The notes: generated by a model not told the origin, from the sequence alone. 64,000 nt of DNA from an uncultured Colwellia sp. (GCA_913058145.1 CAJXQM010000012.1:1-64000), one strand, 5' to 3'. Positions 46,679-58,156 are shown, numbered from the stretch's first letter. A program made the numbers and translations.

Positions 46679-47809
46679 ATGTTTAAAGAATCTCCGATAA
46701 TTCGTCGTAAATCCCGTCAAATCATGGTGGGCAATGTACCCGTGGGTGGTGATGCACCTATTACGGTGCAATCAATGACTAATACCTTAACCACTGATGT
46801 TATGGCCACGGTGGCGCAAATTAAAGCATTAGAAGCGGTTGGTGCTGATATTGTGCGCGTAAGCGTGCCTACTATGGACGCTGCGGAAGCCTTTCGTGAA
46901 ATCAAAAAACAAGTGCAAGTTCCCTTAGTTGCGGACATTCATTTTGATTATCGTATTGCGTTAAAAGTTGCTGAATATGGCGTTGATTGCTTGCGTATTA
47001 ACCCCGGTAACATTGGTAATGAAAGTAGAATTCGCAGTGTGGTTGAATGCGCTCGTGATAATAATATACCTATTAGAATAGGGGTTAATGGCGGTTCGTT
47101 AGAAAAAGATATTCAAGAGAAATACACAGAGCCGACGCCAGAAGCCTTGTTTGAATCGGCCATGCGCCATGTGGACATCCTTGATCGATTGAATTTTGAC
47201 CAATTCAAAGTGAGTGTCAAAGCTTCTGATGTATTTCTAGCAGTAGAGTCTTATAAGTTATTGGCTAAACAAATTGATAATCCATTGCATCTAGGTATTA
47301 CTGAAGCAGGTGGTTTACGCGCTGGTTCAGTTAAATCATCTGTTGGTTTAGGATTACTCTTAGCGCAAGGTATTGGTGATACGTTACGTATTTCACTGGC
47401 GGCTGATCCGGTCGAAGAAATCAAAGTGGGTTTTGATATTTTAAAATCATTGAAGCTGCGCAGCCGTGGTATTAATTTAATTGCTTGTCCTAGCTGTTCA
47501 CGCCAAGAGTTTGATGTAGTGGCTACGGTAAATGCTCTTGAAGAGCGTATTGAAGACATTATGACGCCAATGGATGTCTCAATTATTGGTTGTATTGTTA
47601 ATGGTCCTGGTGAAGCGATGGTCTCTGATTTAGGGTTAACAGGTAGTAGTAAAAAAAGTGGTTATTATCTTGACGGTCTTCGTCAAAAAGAGCGCTTTGA
47701 TAATACTAATTTAGTCGATCAGCTTGAACAACGTATTCGTGCCAAAGCCCGTGCAATGGATGAGCGTTCAGCTGAAAAAAATAAAATTGAGATTAAATCC
47801 GTCGATTAA
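46679..47809 (+). CDS. ispG: 4-hydroxy-3-methylbut-2-enyl diphosphate synthase (IspG)
   Basis: [4Fe-4S] enzyme of the MEP isoprenoid pathway that converts MEcPP to HMBPP. The 376-residue protein begins with [30 protein letters not shown] and carries the cluster cysteines in [11 protein letters not shown] and [13 protein letters not shown]. Length and motifs are complete. It lies 32 bases after rodZ; hisS downstream has its own promoter. Confidence 0.97.
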   Translation: MFKESPIIRRKSRQIMVGNVPVGGDAPITVQSMTNTLTTDVMATVAQIKALEAVGADIVRVSVPTMDAAEAFREIKKQVQVPLVADIHFDYRIALKVAEYGVDCLRINPGNIGNESRIRSVVECARDNNIPIRIGVNGGSLEKDIQEKYTEPTPEALFESAMRHVDILDRLNFDQFKVSVKASDVFLAVESYKLLAKQIDNPLHLGITEAGGLRAGSVKSSVGLGLLLAQGIGDTLRISLAADPVEEIKVGFDILKSLKLRSRGINLIACPSCSRQEFDVVATVNALEERIEDIMTPMDVSIIGCIVNGPGEAMVSDLGLTGSSKKSGYYLDGLRQKERFDNTNLVDQLEQRIRAKARAMDERSAEKNKIEIKSVD

Positions 47810-47835
47810 GCATTATCAACATGAATATTCTCCCG

Positions 47836-47864
47836 TTTAAGTATGGGACGTTATTCGCTATAAT
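47836..47864 (+). promoter_or_regulatory. Promoter of hisS with GC-rich discriminator
   Basis: TTTAAG at 47836-47841 and a perfect TATAAT at 47859-47864 are separated by 17 bases. GCGCGC follows the -10 box, a discriminator type linked to ppGpp/DksA control. It lies 53 bases before the hisS start. Confidence 0.65.
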
Positions 47865-47916
47865 GCGCGCTGCGTAAAAATTAACACAGTAAAGCACAAA
47901 AGAGAGAATTAAATAA

Positions 47917-49197
47917 GTGGCTAAAAATAAGGCGCTACAAGCAATTCGCGGTATGAACGATTGCTTGCCAAGTGAAACCAATGTATGGCAAATGGTAGAG
48001 TCAGTATTACGCCGAGTGGCCAGTAACTACGGCTTTGCCGAGATACGTATGCCAATTGTTGAATCAACGGCACTGTTTAAGCGCTCAATCGGCGAAGTAA
48101 CCGATATTGTTGAAAAAGAAATGTACACTTTTGACGATCGTAATGGCGACAGCCTAACGTTACGTCCAGAGGGTACCGCTAGTTGTGTACGTGCAGGTAA
48201 CCAACATGGGCTTTTATATAACCAAGAACAACGTCTTTGGTATATGGGGCCGATGTTTCGTCATGAAAGACCACAAAAAGGTCGATATCGCCAATTTCAT
48301 CAATTTGGCTTAGAAGCTTTTGGTATAGCAACACCAGACATTGATGCTGAAATTATTTTACTAACTTCTCGCTTATGGCGGGAACTTGGCATCAATGAAT
48401 TTGTCACACTAGAGTTGAATTCGTTAGGTAGTAATGAAGAACGTGCTAATTATCGTGATGCATTGGTTGAGTATTTAACTGAACGTGAAGAATTTTTGGA
48501 TGAAGATTCTAAACGTCGCATGCAGACTAATCCGCTTAGAGTGTTAGATAGCAAAAATCCGCAAGTGCAAGAAGCATTAAGGGATGCACCATCATTATCA
48601 GATTACTTTGGTGAAGAGACTAAGGCTCATTTTACTAGTCTTTGTGCACGACTAGATGCAGCGGGAATAAAGTACAAATTAAATGAACGTTTAGTACGTG
48701 GTTTAGATTATTACAATCGCACTGTATTTGAATGGATAACTGACAGTTTGGGGGCGCAAGGGACTATTTGTGCCGGTGGTCGTTATGATGGCTTAGTAGA
48801 GCAACTTGGTGGTAAAGCAACACCCGCTTTTGGTTTTGCTTTGGGCATTGAACGTTTAGTATTGATGTTAACTGAGCTAGATAAAGTCACCAATGTTCGC
48901 CCACAAGTTGATGCGTATGTGGTGATTTTAGGTGACGACGCTCAAATAGCGGCAAACCAATTAGCTGAACAATGGCGAGATCAAGTACCTGATATTCGCT
49001 TGCAATGTCACTGCGGTGGCGGCAATATGAAAAAACAATTAAAGCGTGCTGATAAGTCAGGTGCAAAAATTGCATTAATATTAGGCGATAACGAAATTGC
49101 TGAGCAACAGGTTATGGTTAAATATTTACGTGGACAACAAGAACAACAAAGCTTGGCATTTGAGCAAATTCCAAATTTATTAATGGCATTAATTTAA
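47917..49197 (+). CDS. hisS: Histidyl-tRNA synthetase
   Basis: Class II aminoacyl-tRNA synthetase of 426 residues with a GTG start. It has [11 protein letters not shown], motif 2 in [24 protein letters not shown], the histidine A-box [15 protein letters not shown], motif 3 [13 protein letters not shown] and a C-terminal anticodon-binding domain. Its place ispG-hisS-yfgM is conserved. Confidence 0.97.
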   Translation: MAKNKALQAIRGMNDCLPSETNVWQMVESVLRRVASNYGFAEIRMPIVESTALFKRSIGEVTDIVEKEMYTFDDRNGDSLTLRPEGTASCVRAGNQHGLLYNQEQRLWYMGPMFRHERPQKGRYRQFHQFGLEAFGIATPDIDAEIILLTSRLWRELGINEFVTLELNSLGSNEERANYRDALVEYLTEREEFLDEDSKRRMQTNPLRVLDSKNPQVQEALRDAPSLSDYFGEETKAHFTSLCARLDAAGIKYKLNERLVRGLDYYNRTVFEWITDSLGAQGTICAGGRYDGLVEQLGGKATPAFGFALGIERLVLMLTELDKVTNVRPQVDAYVVILGDDAQIAANQLAEQWRDQVPDIRLQCHCGGGNMKKQLKRADKSGAKIALILGDNEIAEQQVMVKYLRGQQEQQSLAFEQIPNLLMALI

Positions 49198-49220
49198 GAC
49201 GTTTAGTCGAAGGTGAAGAA

Positions 49221-49877
49221 GTGGATATTTATCAAACAGAAGAACAACAAGTAGAAGCAATTAAAAGTTACTGGGAAGAAAATGGCAATATGATTATTGC
49301 TGGTATTGTTTTAGGTTTTGTCGGCTTTATTGGTTTTAACTACTACCAAGAAAATAAACTTGCTGATGAATTGGCTATTTCAAATAACTACCAAACACTA
49401 ATAGAAAATAGTGATACAGATAAGCAAGCCTTTAGTGAAAATGCGGCAAAATTTATTAGTGAAAATTCAACTACTAGTTATGCGTCATTAACTGCATTAG
49501 CACTAGCTAAAACAGCTGCAAAAACACAAGATTGGGCCGTTGCAAAAACACAATTAACTGCGGCTATTGCCAGTGCACCCACTGATGGTATTAAAGGTAT
49601 CGCTAGCTTACGTTTAGCACGTGTTCAAATTCAGTTAGAGCAATACGAACAAGCCTTTGCAACGTTAGCTAAACCGTTACCTGAATCATTCACGGCGGCG
49701 GTTGAAGAAATAAAAGGTGATACCTATTTATTACAAGGCAAAAAAGAGTTAGCGCGTAATGCCTACCAAGTGGCTATTGCCGCTGATGGTCTCGCCAGTA
49801 GCCCAAGTTTGCAAATGAAATTAGATGATTTAGCGACGGCTGTTAATTTAACGTCTACAGCTCCCGCTGCTCAGTAA
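49221..49877 (+). CDS. yfgM: YfgM, SecYEG-associated periplasmic chaperone subunit
   Basis: Inner-membrane protein with a short cytoplasmic N-terminus (MDIYQTEEQQVEAIKSYWEENG), one membrane span (residues about 23-41) and a periplasmic TPR-like domain. In E. coli it associates with SecYEG and PpiD. The 218-residue length is normal. It starts at GTG with GAAGGTGAAGAA upstream, 23 bases after hisS, and precedes bamB. Confidence 0.92.
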   Translation: MDIYQTEEQQVEAIKSYWEENGNMIIAGIVLGFVGFIGFNYYQENKLADELAISNNYQTLIENSDTDKQAFSENAAKFISENSTTSYASLTALALAKTAAKTQDWAVAKTQLTAAIASAPTDGIKGIASLRLARVQIQLEQYEQAFATLAKPLPESFTAAVEEIKGDTYLLQGKKELARNAYQVAIAADGLASSPSLQMKLDDLATAVNLTSTAPAAQ

Positions 49878-49890
49878 ATAAGGTTGTTCA

Positions 49891-51132
49891 ATGGTATTAT
49901 TTAATAAAAAAGCTAGTCAGAGCTTTTTAAAAAGTCACAAAAATATACTAGCCGTGCTTTTATTGTCCAGCGCTTTATTTGGCTGTTCTTCAACAGATGA
50001 AGAGGAAGATATTAGTGAGCTAGTTTCCGAACTTGTTGAAATAAATCAACAGTTCACACCTAATGTTTTATGGGAAAAAAGCGTGGGTAATGGCAGTGGA
50101 AATTACTTTTCTCGCCTTAAACCTGTTGTTGCCTATGATACCGTCTACAGTGCCAGCCGAATGGGTGATGTTGTTGCCTTTGATGTAAAAACAGGTAAAG
50201 AACTTTGGCAAGTTGACTTAAGTGATGTTGATCATGAGCGTAGTTTTTGGGATAGTCGAGTTTCAGCACTGCTTGCAGGTGGCCCTGTTGTGGGCTTAAA
50301 TAAAGTTTTTATTGGCAGTGAAAATGGCAAAATATATGCTTTAGATGCACAATCGGGTGCACTTGTTTGGCAAGCGGATATTAAAGGTGAGATTATATCT
50401 GCACCCGCAGTCGATTCGGGTATTGTTGTGGTAAATACCGCCTCAGGTATTATGAAAGCTTTTAATGCTGATGATGGTAAAGAGTTGTGGAAAGTAGAAC
50501 AAGATGTTCCTGCTTTAACATTACGTGGTATCAGTCAGCCGGTGATTGCGTCGGGTGGTGTTCTCGTGGGTACGGGTAAAGGTGGCGTTAATGTTTATTT
50601 ATTAAATAACGGCCAGCAAGGTTGGTCAACTGAGATAGGTGAGCCAACGGGTTCAACTGAGCTTGAACGCGTTATTGATGTTGATTCATCTCCTGTTACT
50701 TTTGGTGATGCAGTGTATGCTGTCTCTTCACGAGGAAACTTAGCCGCAATAGAATTGAAAAGTGGACGAGTGCTGTGGAAACGTCAATATTCATCATATC
50801 GACAAATTTCGATTTATCGTAATACGATTTTCTTAACCAATTTACGCGGCCATGTTTATGCTATTGATAGAATAAGTGGTATTGAGCGTTGGAGTAATTT
50901 AGCACTTACTAACCGTGGTGTTACGGGCCCTGTCGTTATTGACGATTATGTTGTAGTAGGTGATTTTGAAGGCTATTTACATTGGTTTGACCAAGAAAAT
51001 GGTGAAATTGTTGCACGACATCAAGTTGATAGCAGCGGCATACACTCAACACCAACCGTGTTTAATAACGTTTTATATAGCCAATCACAAAATGGTGATT
51101 TACAGGCCATTGAAACATCAATTAAAAAGTAG
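49891..51132 (+). CDS. bamB: Outer membrane protein assembly factor BamB
   Basis: Lipoprotein subunit of the BAM complex that inserts beta-barrel proteins into the outer membrane. The 413-residue precursor has a lipobox (LSSALFGCSST) and an eight-bladed beta-propeller built of PQQ-like repeats (GDVVAFDVKTGKELWQVDL, GKIYALDAQSGALVWQADI, GNLAAIELKSGRVLWKRQY). It sits between yfgM and der, 14 bases after yfgM. Confidence 0.96.
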   Translation: MVLFNKKASQSFLKSHKNILAVLLLSSALFGCSSTDEEEDISELVSELVEINQQFTPNVLWEKSVGNGSGNYFSRLKPVVAYDTVYSASRMGDVVAFDVKTGKELWQVDLSDVDHERSFWDSRVSALLAGGPVVGLNKVFIGSENGKIYALDAQSGALVWQADIKGEIISAPAVDSGIVVVNTASGIMKAFNADDGKELWKVEQDVPALTLRGISQPVIASGGVLVGTGKGGVNVYLLNNGQQGWSTEIGEPTGSTELERVIDVDSSPVTFGDAVYAVSSRGNLAAIELKSGRVLWKRQYSSYRQISIYRNTIFLTNLRGHVYAIDRISGIERWSNLALTNRGVTGPVVIDDYVVVGDFEGYLHWFDQENGEIVARHQVDSSGIHSTPTVFNNVLYSQSQNGDLQAIETSIKK

Positions 51133-51289
51133 AAGTTATTACTTTTAATTGATGTTTTAGACTAAAATTATATACGGATCCTATGCAGTTTGCGTTGGAC
51201 CCGTTGCTTTTTTTATATTATATAAATAGCCTTATTCAGTTCTACATTAATATGAGAACTAGGCATTTATTTCATTTTTTGAGGTTTTC

Positions 51290-52774
51290 ATGCTTCCTGT
51301 TGTTGCCCTAGTTGGCCGCCCAAACGTTGGTAAATCAACGTTATTTAATCGCTTAACCCGCTCTAGAAATGCCTTAGTTGCGGATTACCCCGGCTTAACA
51401 CGCGATCGCCAATATGGCCAAGCAGAAGTTGAAGAACATCCCTTTATTGTGATTGATACGGGTGGTATTAATGGTGATGAAGAAGGTATTGATTTATTAA
51501 TGGCTGAACAATCGTTAACGGCTATTGCTGAGGCTGATGCGGTATTATTTTTAGTAGACGCTCGTGATGGATTAACCTCAGCTGATTATGGTATTGCCGA
51601 TTATTTACGCAAACAAGACAAAAAAATATTCTTAGTTGCCAATAAAGTTGACGGGATAGATGCTGATTCGGCTGTCGCTGAATTTTATGCGCTAAGTCTT
51701 GGTGAAGAAGTGCATAAAATTGCTGCAGCTCATGGTCGTGGCGTAACGCAACTACTCACCTTAGCACTTACTCCTCATATTGAAGCATTGGGTCAACCTA
51801 AAGTAAGTGATGCAGAAGAAGGTGAGTTTGATGGTGACTATGAACATGAACTTAGCGAAGAAGAACTTGAGAAACAAATAGAAGAAGCACCCAAAGAAAA
51901 CGATACTATTAAGCTGGCTATTATCGGTAAACCAAATGTCGGTAAGTCAACGTTAACCAATCGTATTTTGGGCGAAGAACGTGTTGTTGTTTTTGATGCA
52001 CCTGGCACAACTCGTGATAGTGTTTACATTCCGATGGAGCATGATGGTCGCTCGTATACCTTAATTGATACCGCGGGTATCCGTCGTCGTAAAAATGTAA
52101 CTGATGTAGTTGAAAAATTCTCAGTAATCAAAACATTGCGCGCTATTGAAGACTCAAATGTCTGTTTATTATTAATTGATGCGCGTGAAGGTATTAGTGA
52201 TCAAGATTTAAGCTTACTTGGTTTTATTTTAGAATCTGGTCGTTCACTGGTATTAGCCGTTAACAAGTGGGATGGACTAGAAGAGCATGCTAAAGATAGA
52301 ATTAAAACCGAGATGGATAGACGTTTAGGTTTTATTGATTTTGCTAAAATTCACTTCATTTCAGCGTTGCATGGCACAGGTGTTGGGCATTTATATGGGT
52401 CAGTAGAAGAAGCCTTTGTCAGTGCTACCAAGCGTATCTCTACCGCGATGGTGACTAAAATATTGGATATGGCAACATTTGATCATCAACCCCCTATGCA
52501 TAATGGTCGTCGTATTAAGTTAAAGTATGCTCATGCAGGCGGTTATAATCCACCTATTATTGTTATCCATGGTAATTTAGCTAAAAAATTACCTCAGTCA
52601 TACAAACGCTATTTAATGAATTATTACCGTAAATCATTAAAAATTATGGGTACGCCTATTCGTATTGAATTCAGAGAAACCTCTAATCCATTTGCAGGCA
52701 AGAAAAAATTAAACTATACCGAACAAAAGAAAATTGCGAGAGCAACTCAAGGGTATAATAAAGAGAATAAGTAA
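51290..52774 (+). CDS. der: Ribosome biogenesis GTPase Der (EngA)
   Basis: Essential double GTPase required for 50S maturation. The 494-residue protein has two G domains, each with its P-loop (GRPNVGKST near residue 8, GKPNVGKST near 216), DxxG and NKVD or NKWD motifs, followed by a KH-like domain ([23 protein letters not shown]). An acidic linker ([25 protein letters not shown]) separates the G domains. It converges with xseA. Confidence 0.97.
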   Translation: MLPVVALVGRPNVGKSTLFNRLTRSRNALVADYPGLTRDRQYGQAEVEEHPFIVIDTGGINGDEEGIDLLMAEQSLTAIAEADAVLFLVDARDGLTSADYGIADYLRKQDKKIFLVANKVDGIDADSAVAEFYALSLGEEVHKIAAAHGRGVTQLLTLALTPHIEALGQPKVSDAEEGEFDGDYEHELSEEELEKQIEEAPKENDTIKLAIIGKPNVGKSTLTNRILGEERVVVFDAPGTTRDSVYIPMEHDGRSYTLIDTAGIRRRKNVTDVVEKFSVIKTLRAIEDSNVCLLLIDAREGISDQDLSLLGFILESGRSLVLAVNKWDGLEEHAKDRIKTEMDRRLGFIDFAKIHFISALHGTGVGHLYGSVEEAFVSATKRISTAMVTKILDMATFDHQPPMHNGRRIKLKYAHAGGYNPPIIVIHGNLAKKLPQSYKRYLMNYYRKSLKIMGTPIRIEFRETSNPFAGKKKLNYTEQKKIARATQGYNKENK

Positions 52775-52866
52775 CGAGTGGTAGATGATTAGAATAGCAT
52801 TTCGAAGGAGCTCACTTAATGCTATGGCTTTAAAAGTATAGTGTAGAGCTAACATTTTCTCGTACG

Positions 52867-54189
52867 CTAGAGTACTCGGGCTTTAATCGAACCATCAGTA
52901 ACTTGTATAGTAATCTCGTCGTTTAGCGTGACTTGTGCAATTGAATTGATCACCACATTATCTTTACCTCGTGTAATGCTATAACCGCGAGCAATCGTTG
53001 CTAATGGGCTCACTAATTGAATTTGATCAATTAGATTCACAAAAGACTCCTGCTTATATTGTAAACTATTTTGCATCGCATGAATCAATCTTTGCTCTTG
53101 CTGTTTTACCTGGTTTTGCTTTGTAGTGATTATTTTTACAGGGGATAACTGTTTTAATCTTTGTTGTAGTAGTTTTGGCTGTTGTGTCAATTGCGCGATA
53201 AATCGTTGAACTGCGTTTGATAAGCGTAGGCTCAATTCATCGTGCTTTTGTTGTTGTACCCGTAGTTTTTGCTCGGGATGAACTTGCGTTAATCTGTGTT
53301 GAATATGATTTTGTTGTTGCAATAAAACCGTTTTTTTTTGGCTAATAGCATTGATCAAGCGTTGTTGAAATATTGTTATTTTATTTAATAATTCACCACT
53401 GTCAATTGCTACTAACTCTGCTGCCGCTGAAGGAGTAGCTGCACGTAAGTCGGCTACATAATCACTTAAGGTTGTATCAATTTCATGACCAACCGCACTT
53501 ATAATGGGTAAATTACTATCATAAATCGCTTGCACCACCGACTCTTCATTGAACGGCCACAGATCTTCTAAAGAACCACCACCGCGCCCCACAATCAGTA
53601 CATCGCATTCTTGTCTATTATTGGCTTGAGCAATAGCATGGCAAATATCATTACTGGCATATTCTCCCTGAACTAATGCCGGATAAATAATGGCCTTAAT
53701 GTTAGGATTTCGACGCTTCAATACTGATAGAATATCTTTAACAGCAGCACCTGTAGGTGAAGTAACAATACCGACGGTTTGAATGTGCTCAGGTATGACT
53801 TGTTTGTGTGCTTGAGAAAATACACCAAGGACATTGAGTTTGTTTTTTAATTGTTCATATTGTTGACGTAATACGCCTTCACCCGCATCTTCCATTTGTT
53901 CAATAATTAATTGAAAATCACCCCGCGGCTCATACAAGGAGACTTTGGCACGCACTAATACTTGTTGACCATTACGTGGTTGCAGCCTGACGCGACGATT
54001 ACTACCTTTAAACATAGCGCAGCGAACTTGAGATTTACTATCTTTAAGCGATAAATACCAATGACCAGAACTCGCCATAATGAAATTAGAGATTTCACCT
54101 GTAAGCCAAACCGTGTTGAGTTCGCTTTCTAAAATAAAACGTACTTTTTTGGTTAACTCACTTACTTGTAAAATGTGCTGTGCTGCCAT
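52867..54189 (-). CDS. xseA: Exodeoxyribonuclease VII large subunit
   Basis: Large catalytic subunit of ExoVII, which degrades single-stranded DNA to oligonucleotides. The 440-residue protein has an N-terminal OB-fold (LTKKVRFILESELNTVWLTGEISNF), the catalytic region (GIVTSPTGAAVKDILSVLKRRNP, VGRGGGSLEDLWPFNEE, ISAVGHEIDTTLSDYVADLRAATPSAAAE), and a long glutamine-rich coiled coil. xseB is not in the window. It diverges from guaB, as in E. coli. Confidence 0.96.
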   Translation of the reverse strand: MAAQHILQVSELTKKVRFILESELNTVWLTGEISNFIMASSGHWYLSLKDSKSQVRCAMFKGSNRRVRLQPRNGQQVLVRAKVSLYEPRGDFQLIIEQMEDAGEGVLRQQYEQLKNKLNVLGVFSQAHKQVIPEHIQTVGIVTSPTGAAVKDILSVLKRRNPNIKAIIYPALVQGEYASNDICHAIAQANNRQECDVLIVGRGGGSLEDLWPFNEESVVQAIYDSNLPIISAVGHEIDTTLSDYVADLRAATPSAAAELVAIDSGELLNKITIFQQRLINAISQKKTVLLQQQNHIQHRLTQVHPEQKLRVQQQKHDELSLRLSNAVQRFIAQLTQQPKLLQQRLKQLSPVKIITTKQNQVKQQEQRLIHAMQNSLQYKQESFVNLIDQIQLVSPLATIARGYSITRGKDNVVINSIAQVTLNDEITIQVTDGSIKARVL

Positions 54190-54347
54190 AAAAAAAGATG
54201 TTCAATCAGTTAAACCGTGTTGGAACAAGAGTATATACCCAAATCACCTCAAGATGCGAGTTTACGGATGTTTGAAGGGAGTATGTTTAAAGTCTATTTA
54301 TTTTACATCATCCAGTGAAAATAATACCATTTGAAGGAAAATTTATG

Positions 54348-54376
54348 TTTACCTGACCAAAGAAAACAGTTAAAAT
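54348..54376 (+). promoter_or_regulatory. Promoter of guaB
   Basis: TTTACC at 54348-54353 and TAAAAT at 54371-54376 are 17 bases apart, about 70 bases before the guaB ATG. The -10 matches five of six consensus bases and the -35 four. Confidence 0.5.
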
Positions 54377-54448
54377 TCTGCCGCAATATTAAGTACTAAC
54401 TTATACGACTTTAGTACTCACTTCACATCTAACTCTGGTGATATTGCG

Positions 54449-55921
54449 ATGTTACGAATTGCCCAAGAAGCGTTAACTTTTGACGACGTTTTACTAGTAC
54501 CTGCTCATTCCACGGTACTACCTCATACAGCTGAATTAAAAACCCGTTTAACCCGAAAAATTACTTTAAATGTACCTATGGTTTCTGCCTCTATGGATAC
54601 AGTAACTGAAGCACGCTTAGCTATAACATTAGCGAAAGAAGGTGGTTTAGGCTTTATTCATAAAAATATGACTATCGCTGAACAAGCCAGTAATGTTTCG
54701 CAAGTTAAAAAGTATGAAAGTGGGATTGTCTCCGATCCTAAAACGGTCAGTGCATCTGACTCTATCGAACAAATCATGCATAAAGCAGATGATTTAGGTT
54801 TTACAGGGTTTCCGGTAGTTGATGATGAAAATAATTTAGTTGGTATTATCACAGGTCGTGATTTACGCTTTGAAACCGACTTAACTAAACCTGCATCGGC
54901 ATTAATGACCACGAAAGAAAATTTAGTGACCGTTAAAGAAGGCGCTGAACGTGAAGTTATTTTAGAGTTAATGCATAAAAACCGTATCGAAAAAATATTG
55001 GTTGTTGATGATGCGTTTAAATTAGTAGGTTTAATTACTGCGAAAGACTATCAAAAAGCCGAAAACAAACCGAATGCTTGTAAAGATGAGCTAGGTCGCT
55101 TACGTGTTGGTGCTGCTGTGGGTGTTGGCGCTGGTACAGACGAGCGTATTGACGCATTGGTTGCTGCGGGTGTTGATGTGTTATTAATTGATACTTCTCA
55201 TGGCCATTCACAAGGCGTATTAGACCGCGTAAAAGAAACCCGCGATAAATATCCTGACTTACAAATTGTTGCGGGTAACGTAGCGACAGGCGCTGGTGCG
55301 AAAGCAATGGCTGATGCAGGTGTTGACGCCGTTAAAGTCGGCATAGGCCCAGGTTCAATTTGTACCACGCGTATTGTTACTGGTGTTGGCGTTCCGCAAT
55401 TAACCGCCATTTCAAACGCGGTTGAAGCACTGAAAGGTACAGGTATTCCAGTGATTGCTGATGGCGGAATTCGTTTTTCAGGAGATATTGCTAAAGCGCT
55501 TGTTGCTGGCGCGCATTGCGTTATGGTTGGCAGCATGTTAGCCGGCACTGAAGAAGCGCCCGGTGAAGTTGAACTTTACCAAGGTCGTTACTATAAATCC
55601 TATCGTGGTATGGGGTCTTTAGGTGCAATGAGCCAAAAAGAAGGGTCAAGTGACCGTTACTTCCAAAAATCTGATGGTGAAGCGGATAAGTTAGTGCCAG
55701 AAGGCATTGAAGGTCGTGTGGCGTATAAAGGCCCTGTATCGGCAATTATTCATCAACAAATGGGTGGTTTACGCTCATCTATGGGCTTAACTGGCTCTAA
55801 AGATATTGAGACTATGCGCACTAAACCTGAGTTTATGAAAATAACCTCAGCAGGTATGGGCGAGTCACATGTACATGACGTGACCATCACAAAAGAAGCG
55901 CCAAATTACCGTACAGGCTAG
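54449..55921 (+). CDS. guaB: Inosine-5'-monophosphate dehydrogenase
   Basis: NAD-dependent oxidation of IMP to XMP, the committed step of GMP synthesis. The 490-residue protein has a TIM barrel interrupted by two CBS domains (about residues 95-200). The active-site loop [13 protein letters not shown] has catalytic cysteine C305, and the flap region [10 protein letters not shown] follows. It is divergent from xseA. A hairpin repeat and terminator follow before guaA. Confidence 0.98.
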   Translation: MLRIAQEALTFDDVLLVPAHSTVLPHTAELKTRLTRKITLNVPMVSASMDTVTEARLAITLAKEGGLGFIHKNMTIAEQASNVSQVKKYESGIVSDPKTVSASDSIEQIMHKADDLGFTGFPVVDDENNLVGIITGRDLRFETDLTKPASALMTTKENLVTVKEGAEREVILELMHKNRIEKILVVDDAFKLVGLITAKDYQKAENKPNACKDELGRLRVGAAVGVGAGTDERIDALVAAGVDVLLIDTSHGHSQGVLDRVKETRDKYPDLQIVAGNVATGAGAKAMADAGVDAVKVGIGPGSICTTRIVTGVGVPQLTAISNAVEALKGTGIPVIADGGIRFSGDIAKALVAGAHCVMVGSMLAGTEEAPGEVELYQGRYYKSYRGMGSLGAMSQKEGSSDRYFQKSDGEADKLVPEGIEGRVAYKGPVSAIIHQQMGGLRSSMGLTGSKDIETMRTKPEFMKITSAGMGESHVHDVTITKEAPNYRTG

Positions 55922-55953
55922 TTTTACTTTGTAGATTTGACGATAACGGCATC

Positions 55954-55990
55954 AGAAGTGCTCATTGACTAGCGTCAACTCCGCGCTTCT
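55954..55990. repeat. Hairpin repeat copy A, downstream of guaB
   Basis: Inner palindrome TGAC-TAGC-GTCA (55966-55977) inside an outer inverted repeat AGAAG (55954-55958) / CTTCT (55986-55990). It is related to copy B after guaA. Confidence 0.65.
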
Positions 55991-56061
55991 TCTTTGTTCT
56001 CGAACAAAGCTACTTTGTAAAACATTCAATCTCTTTATTAATGTAAGAGATAAAAAATTCA

Positions 56062-56100
56062 AACACCTTGAGCTATGTAAAGTTCAAGGTGTTGTTATTT
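56062..56100 (+). terminator. Terminator between guaB and guaA
   Basis: AACACCTTGA at 56062-56071 pairs with TCAAGGTGTT at 56084-56093, followed by a short T-rich tract. It suggests that guaB and guaA are at least partly separate transcripts. Confidence 0.65.
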
Positions 56101-56150
56101 ATAAACCATACCTTTAAGTATACCTTATAGGTAAATAGTAGGAAAACACC

Positions 56151-57728
56151 ATGAGTAAAGACATTCATGATCACCGCATACTGATATTAGATTTTGGTTC
56201 ACAATACACTCAGCTTATTGCTCGTCGTGTGCGTGAAATTGGCGTTTACTGTGAACTTTGGTCATGGGATGTGACTGAAGCACAAATTAAAGAATTTAAT
56301 CCGACAGGCATTATTCTTGCCGGTGGCCCTGAATCAGTAACAGCAGACAATTCACCGCGTGCGCCAGAATATGTGTTCACCGCTGGTGTTCCTGTATTAG
56401 GTATCTGTTATGGCATGCAAACTATGGCTGAACAGCTTGGCGGCGGCGTTGAAAGCTCTGACCATAAAGAATTTGGCTATGCTGCGGTTGAGTTAATTGC
56501 TAAATCGGTGTTATTTAACAATGTTGAAGATAGCATTGGTGATAATGGTAATGGCTTACTAGACGTTTGGATGAGTCACGGCGACAAAGTGTCTTCTATC
56601 CCTGAAGGCTTTGTTACCGTGGGACAGACAGCCAGTTGTGCGTATGGCGCAATGGCTAACGAAGACAAACAATTCTACGGCGTACAATTTCATCCTGAAG
56701 TAACACACACTAAGCAAGGTTTACGTATTTTAGAAAACTTTGTGGTTGAAATTTGTCAGTGTGAAAAATTATGGACTTCAGCATCAATCATTGATGATGC
56801 AATCGCTAAAATGAAAGCACAAGTCGGTGACGATGAAGTCATTTTAGGTCTTTCAGGTGGTGTAGATTCATCCGTTGTTGCGATGTTATTACATCGCGCA
56901 ATTGGCGATAAACTCACCTGTGTATTTGTTGATAACGGTTTACTTCGTTTAGATGAAGGCCAGCAAGTCATGGATATGTTTGGTGACCACTTTGGTTTAA
57001 ACATCATTAAAATTGAAGCAGAAGATAGATTTTTAAATCGTTTAGCCGGTGAAAGTGAGCCAGAAGCCAAACGTAAAATTATTGGTAATGTCTTTATTGA
57101 CGTTTTCGAAGAAGAATCGAACAAGCTTGATAATGCAAAATGGTTAGCACAGGGCACTATTTACCCTGATGTTATTGAATCAGCTGCGTCTGCAACGGGT
57201 AAAGCCCATGTAATTAAATCCCATCATAACGTAGGTGGTTTACCTGATTACATGAAATTAGGTTTAGTTGAGCCATTACGTGAATTATTTAAAGATGAAG
57301 TACGTAAAATAGGCTTAGAGCTAGGTTTACCCTATGACATGCTTTATCGTCACCCGTTTCCTGGACCGGGTTTAGGTGTGCGTATTTTAGGTGAAGTGAA
57401 AAAAGAATATGCCAACTTATTACGCCGTGCAGATGCTATTTTTATTGAAGAATTACACAAACATGATTTATACACTAAAGTAAGTCAAGCGTTTACCGTG
57501 TTTTTACCTGTGAAATCAGTAGGTGTGATGGGCGATGCGCGTAAATACGACTGGGTTGTATCATTACGTTGTGTTGAAACTATCGACTTTATGACAGCGC
57601 GTTGGTCACATTTACCCTATGATTTCTTAGGGTTAGTTTCTAACCGTATTATTAACGAGATCGACGGTATTTCAAGAGTTGTTTACGATATTTCAGGTAA
57701 ACCGCCCGCGACTATCGAGTGGGAGTAA
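56151..57728 (+). CDS. guaA: GMP synthase (glutamine-hydrolysing)
   Basis: Amidates XMP to GMP. The 525-residue protein has a class I glutamine amidotransferase domain with nucleophile C86 in GICYGMQ and the H/E pair in [11 protein letters not shown], then an ATP-pyrophosphatase domain with the PP-loop [15 protein letters not shown], and a C-terminal dimerisation domain ending KPPATIEWE. It follows guaB after 229 bases containing a hairpin repeat and a terminator. Confidence 0.98.
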   Translation: MSKDIHDHRILILDFGSQYTQLIARRVREIGVYCELWSWDVTEAQIKEFNPTGIILAGGPESVTADNSPRAPEYVFTAGVPVLGICYGMQTMAEQLGGGVESSDHKEFGYAAVELIAKSVLFNNVEDSIGDNGNGLLDVWMSHGDKVSSIPEGFVTVGQTASCAYGAMANEDKQFYGVQFHPEVTHTKQGLRILENFVVEICQCEKLWTSASIIDDAIAKMKAQVGDDEVILGLSGGVDSSVVAMLLHRAIGDKLTCVFVDNGLLRLDEGQQVMDMFGDHFGLNIIKIEAEDRFLNRLAGESEPEAKRKIIGNVFIDVFEEESNKLDNAKWLAQGTIYPDVIESAASATGKAHVIKSHHNVGGLPDYMKLGLVEPLRELFKDEVRKIGLELGLPYDMLYRHPFPGPGLGVRILGEVKKEYANLLRRADAIFIEELHKHDLYTKVSQAFTVFLPVKSVGVMGDARKYDWVVSLRCVETIDFMTARWSHLPYDFLGLVSNRIINEIDGISRVVYDISGKPPATIEWE

Positions 57729-57768
57729 TTTAGTCTTAGACTAGTCAAACCAAGCAACTTCGTTATCA

Positions 57769-57803
57769 AAGGTAGTCACTGACTAACGTCAGCTCTGTAC
57801 CTT
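57769..57803. repeat. Hairpin repeat copy B, downstream of guaA
   Basis: Inner palindrome TGAC-TAAC-GTCA (57780-57791) with outer inverted repeat AAGGTA (57769-57774) / TACCTT (57798-57803). Same layout and flanking sequence as copy A, but with a different, still complementary, outer stem. Confidence 0.65.
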
Positions 57804-57869
57804 CTTCTAGAATTTGAATGATTTTCCGTCACCTAACACCTAAATTAACACTTAAAAATATATTTTAAT

Positions 57870-57907
57870 AAAGCCCTAAGGTTGAAAAACGTTGGGGCTT
57901 TTTTTTT
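57870..57907 (+). terminator. Intrinsic terminator after guaA
   Basis: AAAGCCCTAA at 57870-57879 pairs with TTGGGGCTTT at 57892-57901 (one G-T pair), followed by further T residues. Confidence 0.8.
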
Positions 57908-58156
57908 AATAAAATAAGGGAAAACGCAACGCCTTGGGGTTTTAGCAAAACCGCAGAGTTTTTTATTTTTGAGGTTATAGCTATAGGCTTTACTACTCTG
58001 GCAACAGCCGCCCATAAAATTGCCGATTTCGCCACTATGACCGGCTTGACTGAACTGTCAAAAATCAGCATGCAATTGAAAAGACAGGCCAGAATAGCCA
58101 ATGTTGAGCGACTTTTTACTCTGATGTGTTTGTATAACAAGCATTGCAAAAACTGA
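57908..58156 (+). pseudogene. Remnant of an Hpt-domain protein (C-terminal part)
   Basis: Reading frame ending in TGA at 58154-58156 without a start codon upstream. Its last part reads AAHKIADFATMTGLTELSKI then SMQLKRQARIANVERLFTLM, with the spacing of an Hpt domain (AHxLKG...G...L...LE..A...). The phospho-accepting histidine context is altered, with IAD in place of LKG. The N-terminal part shows no domain. It is likely the tail of a lost phosphorelay gene. Identification is from pattern only. Confidence 0.45.
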
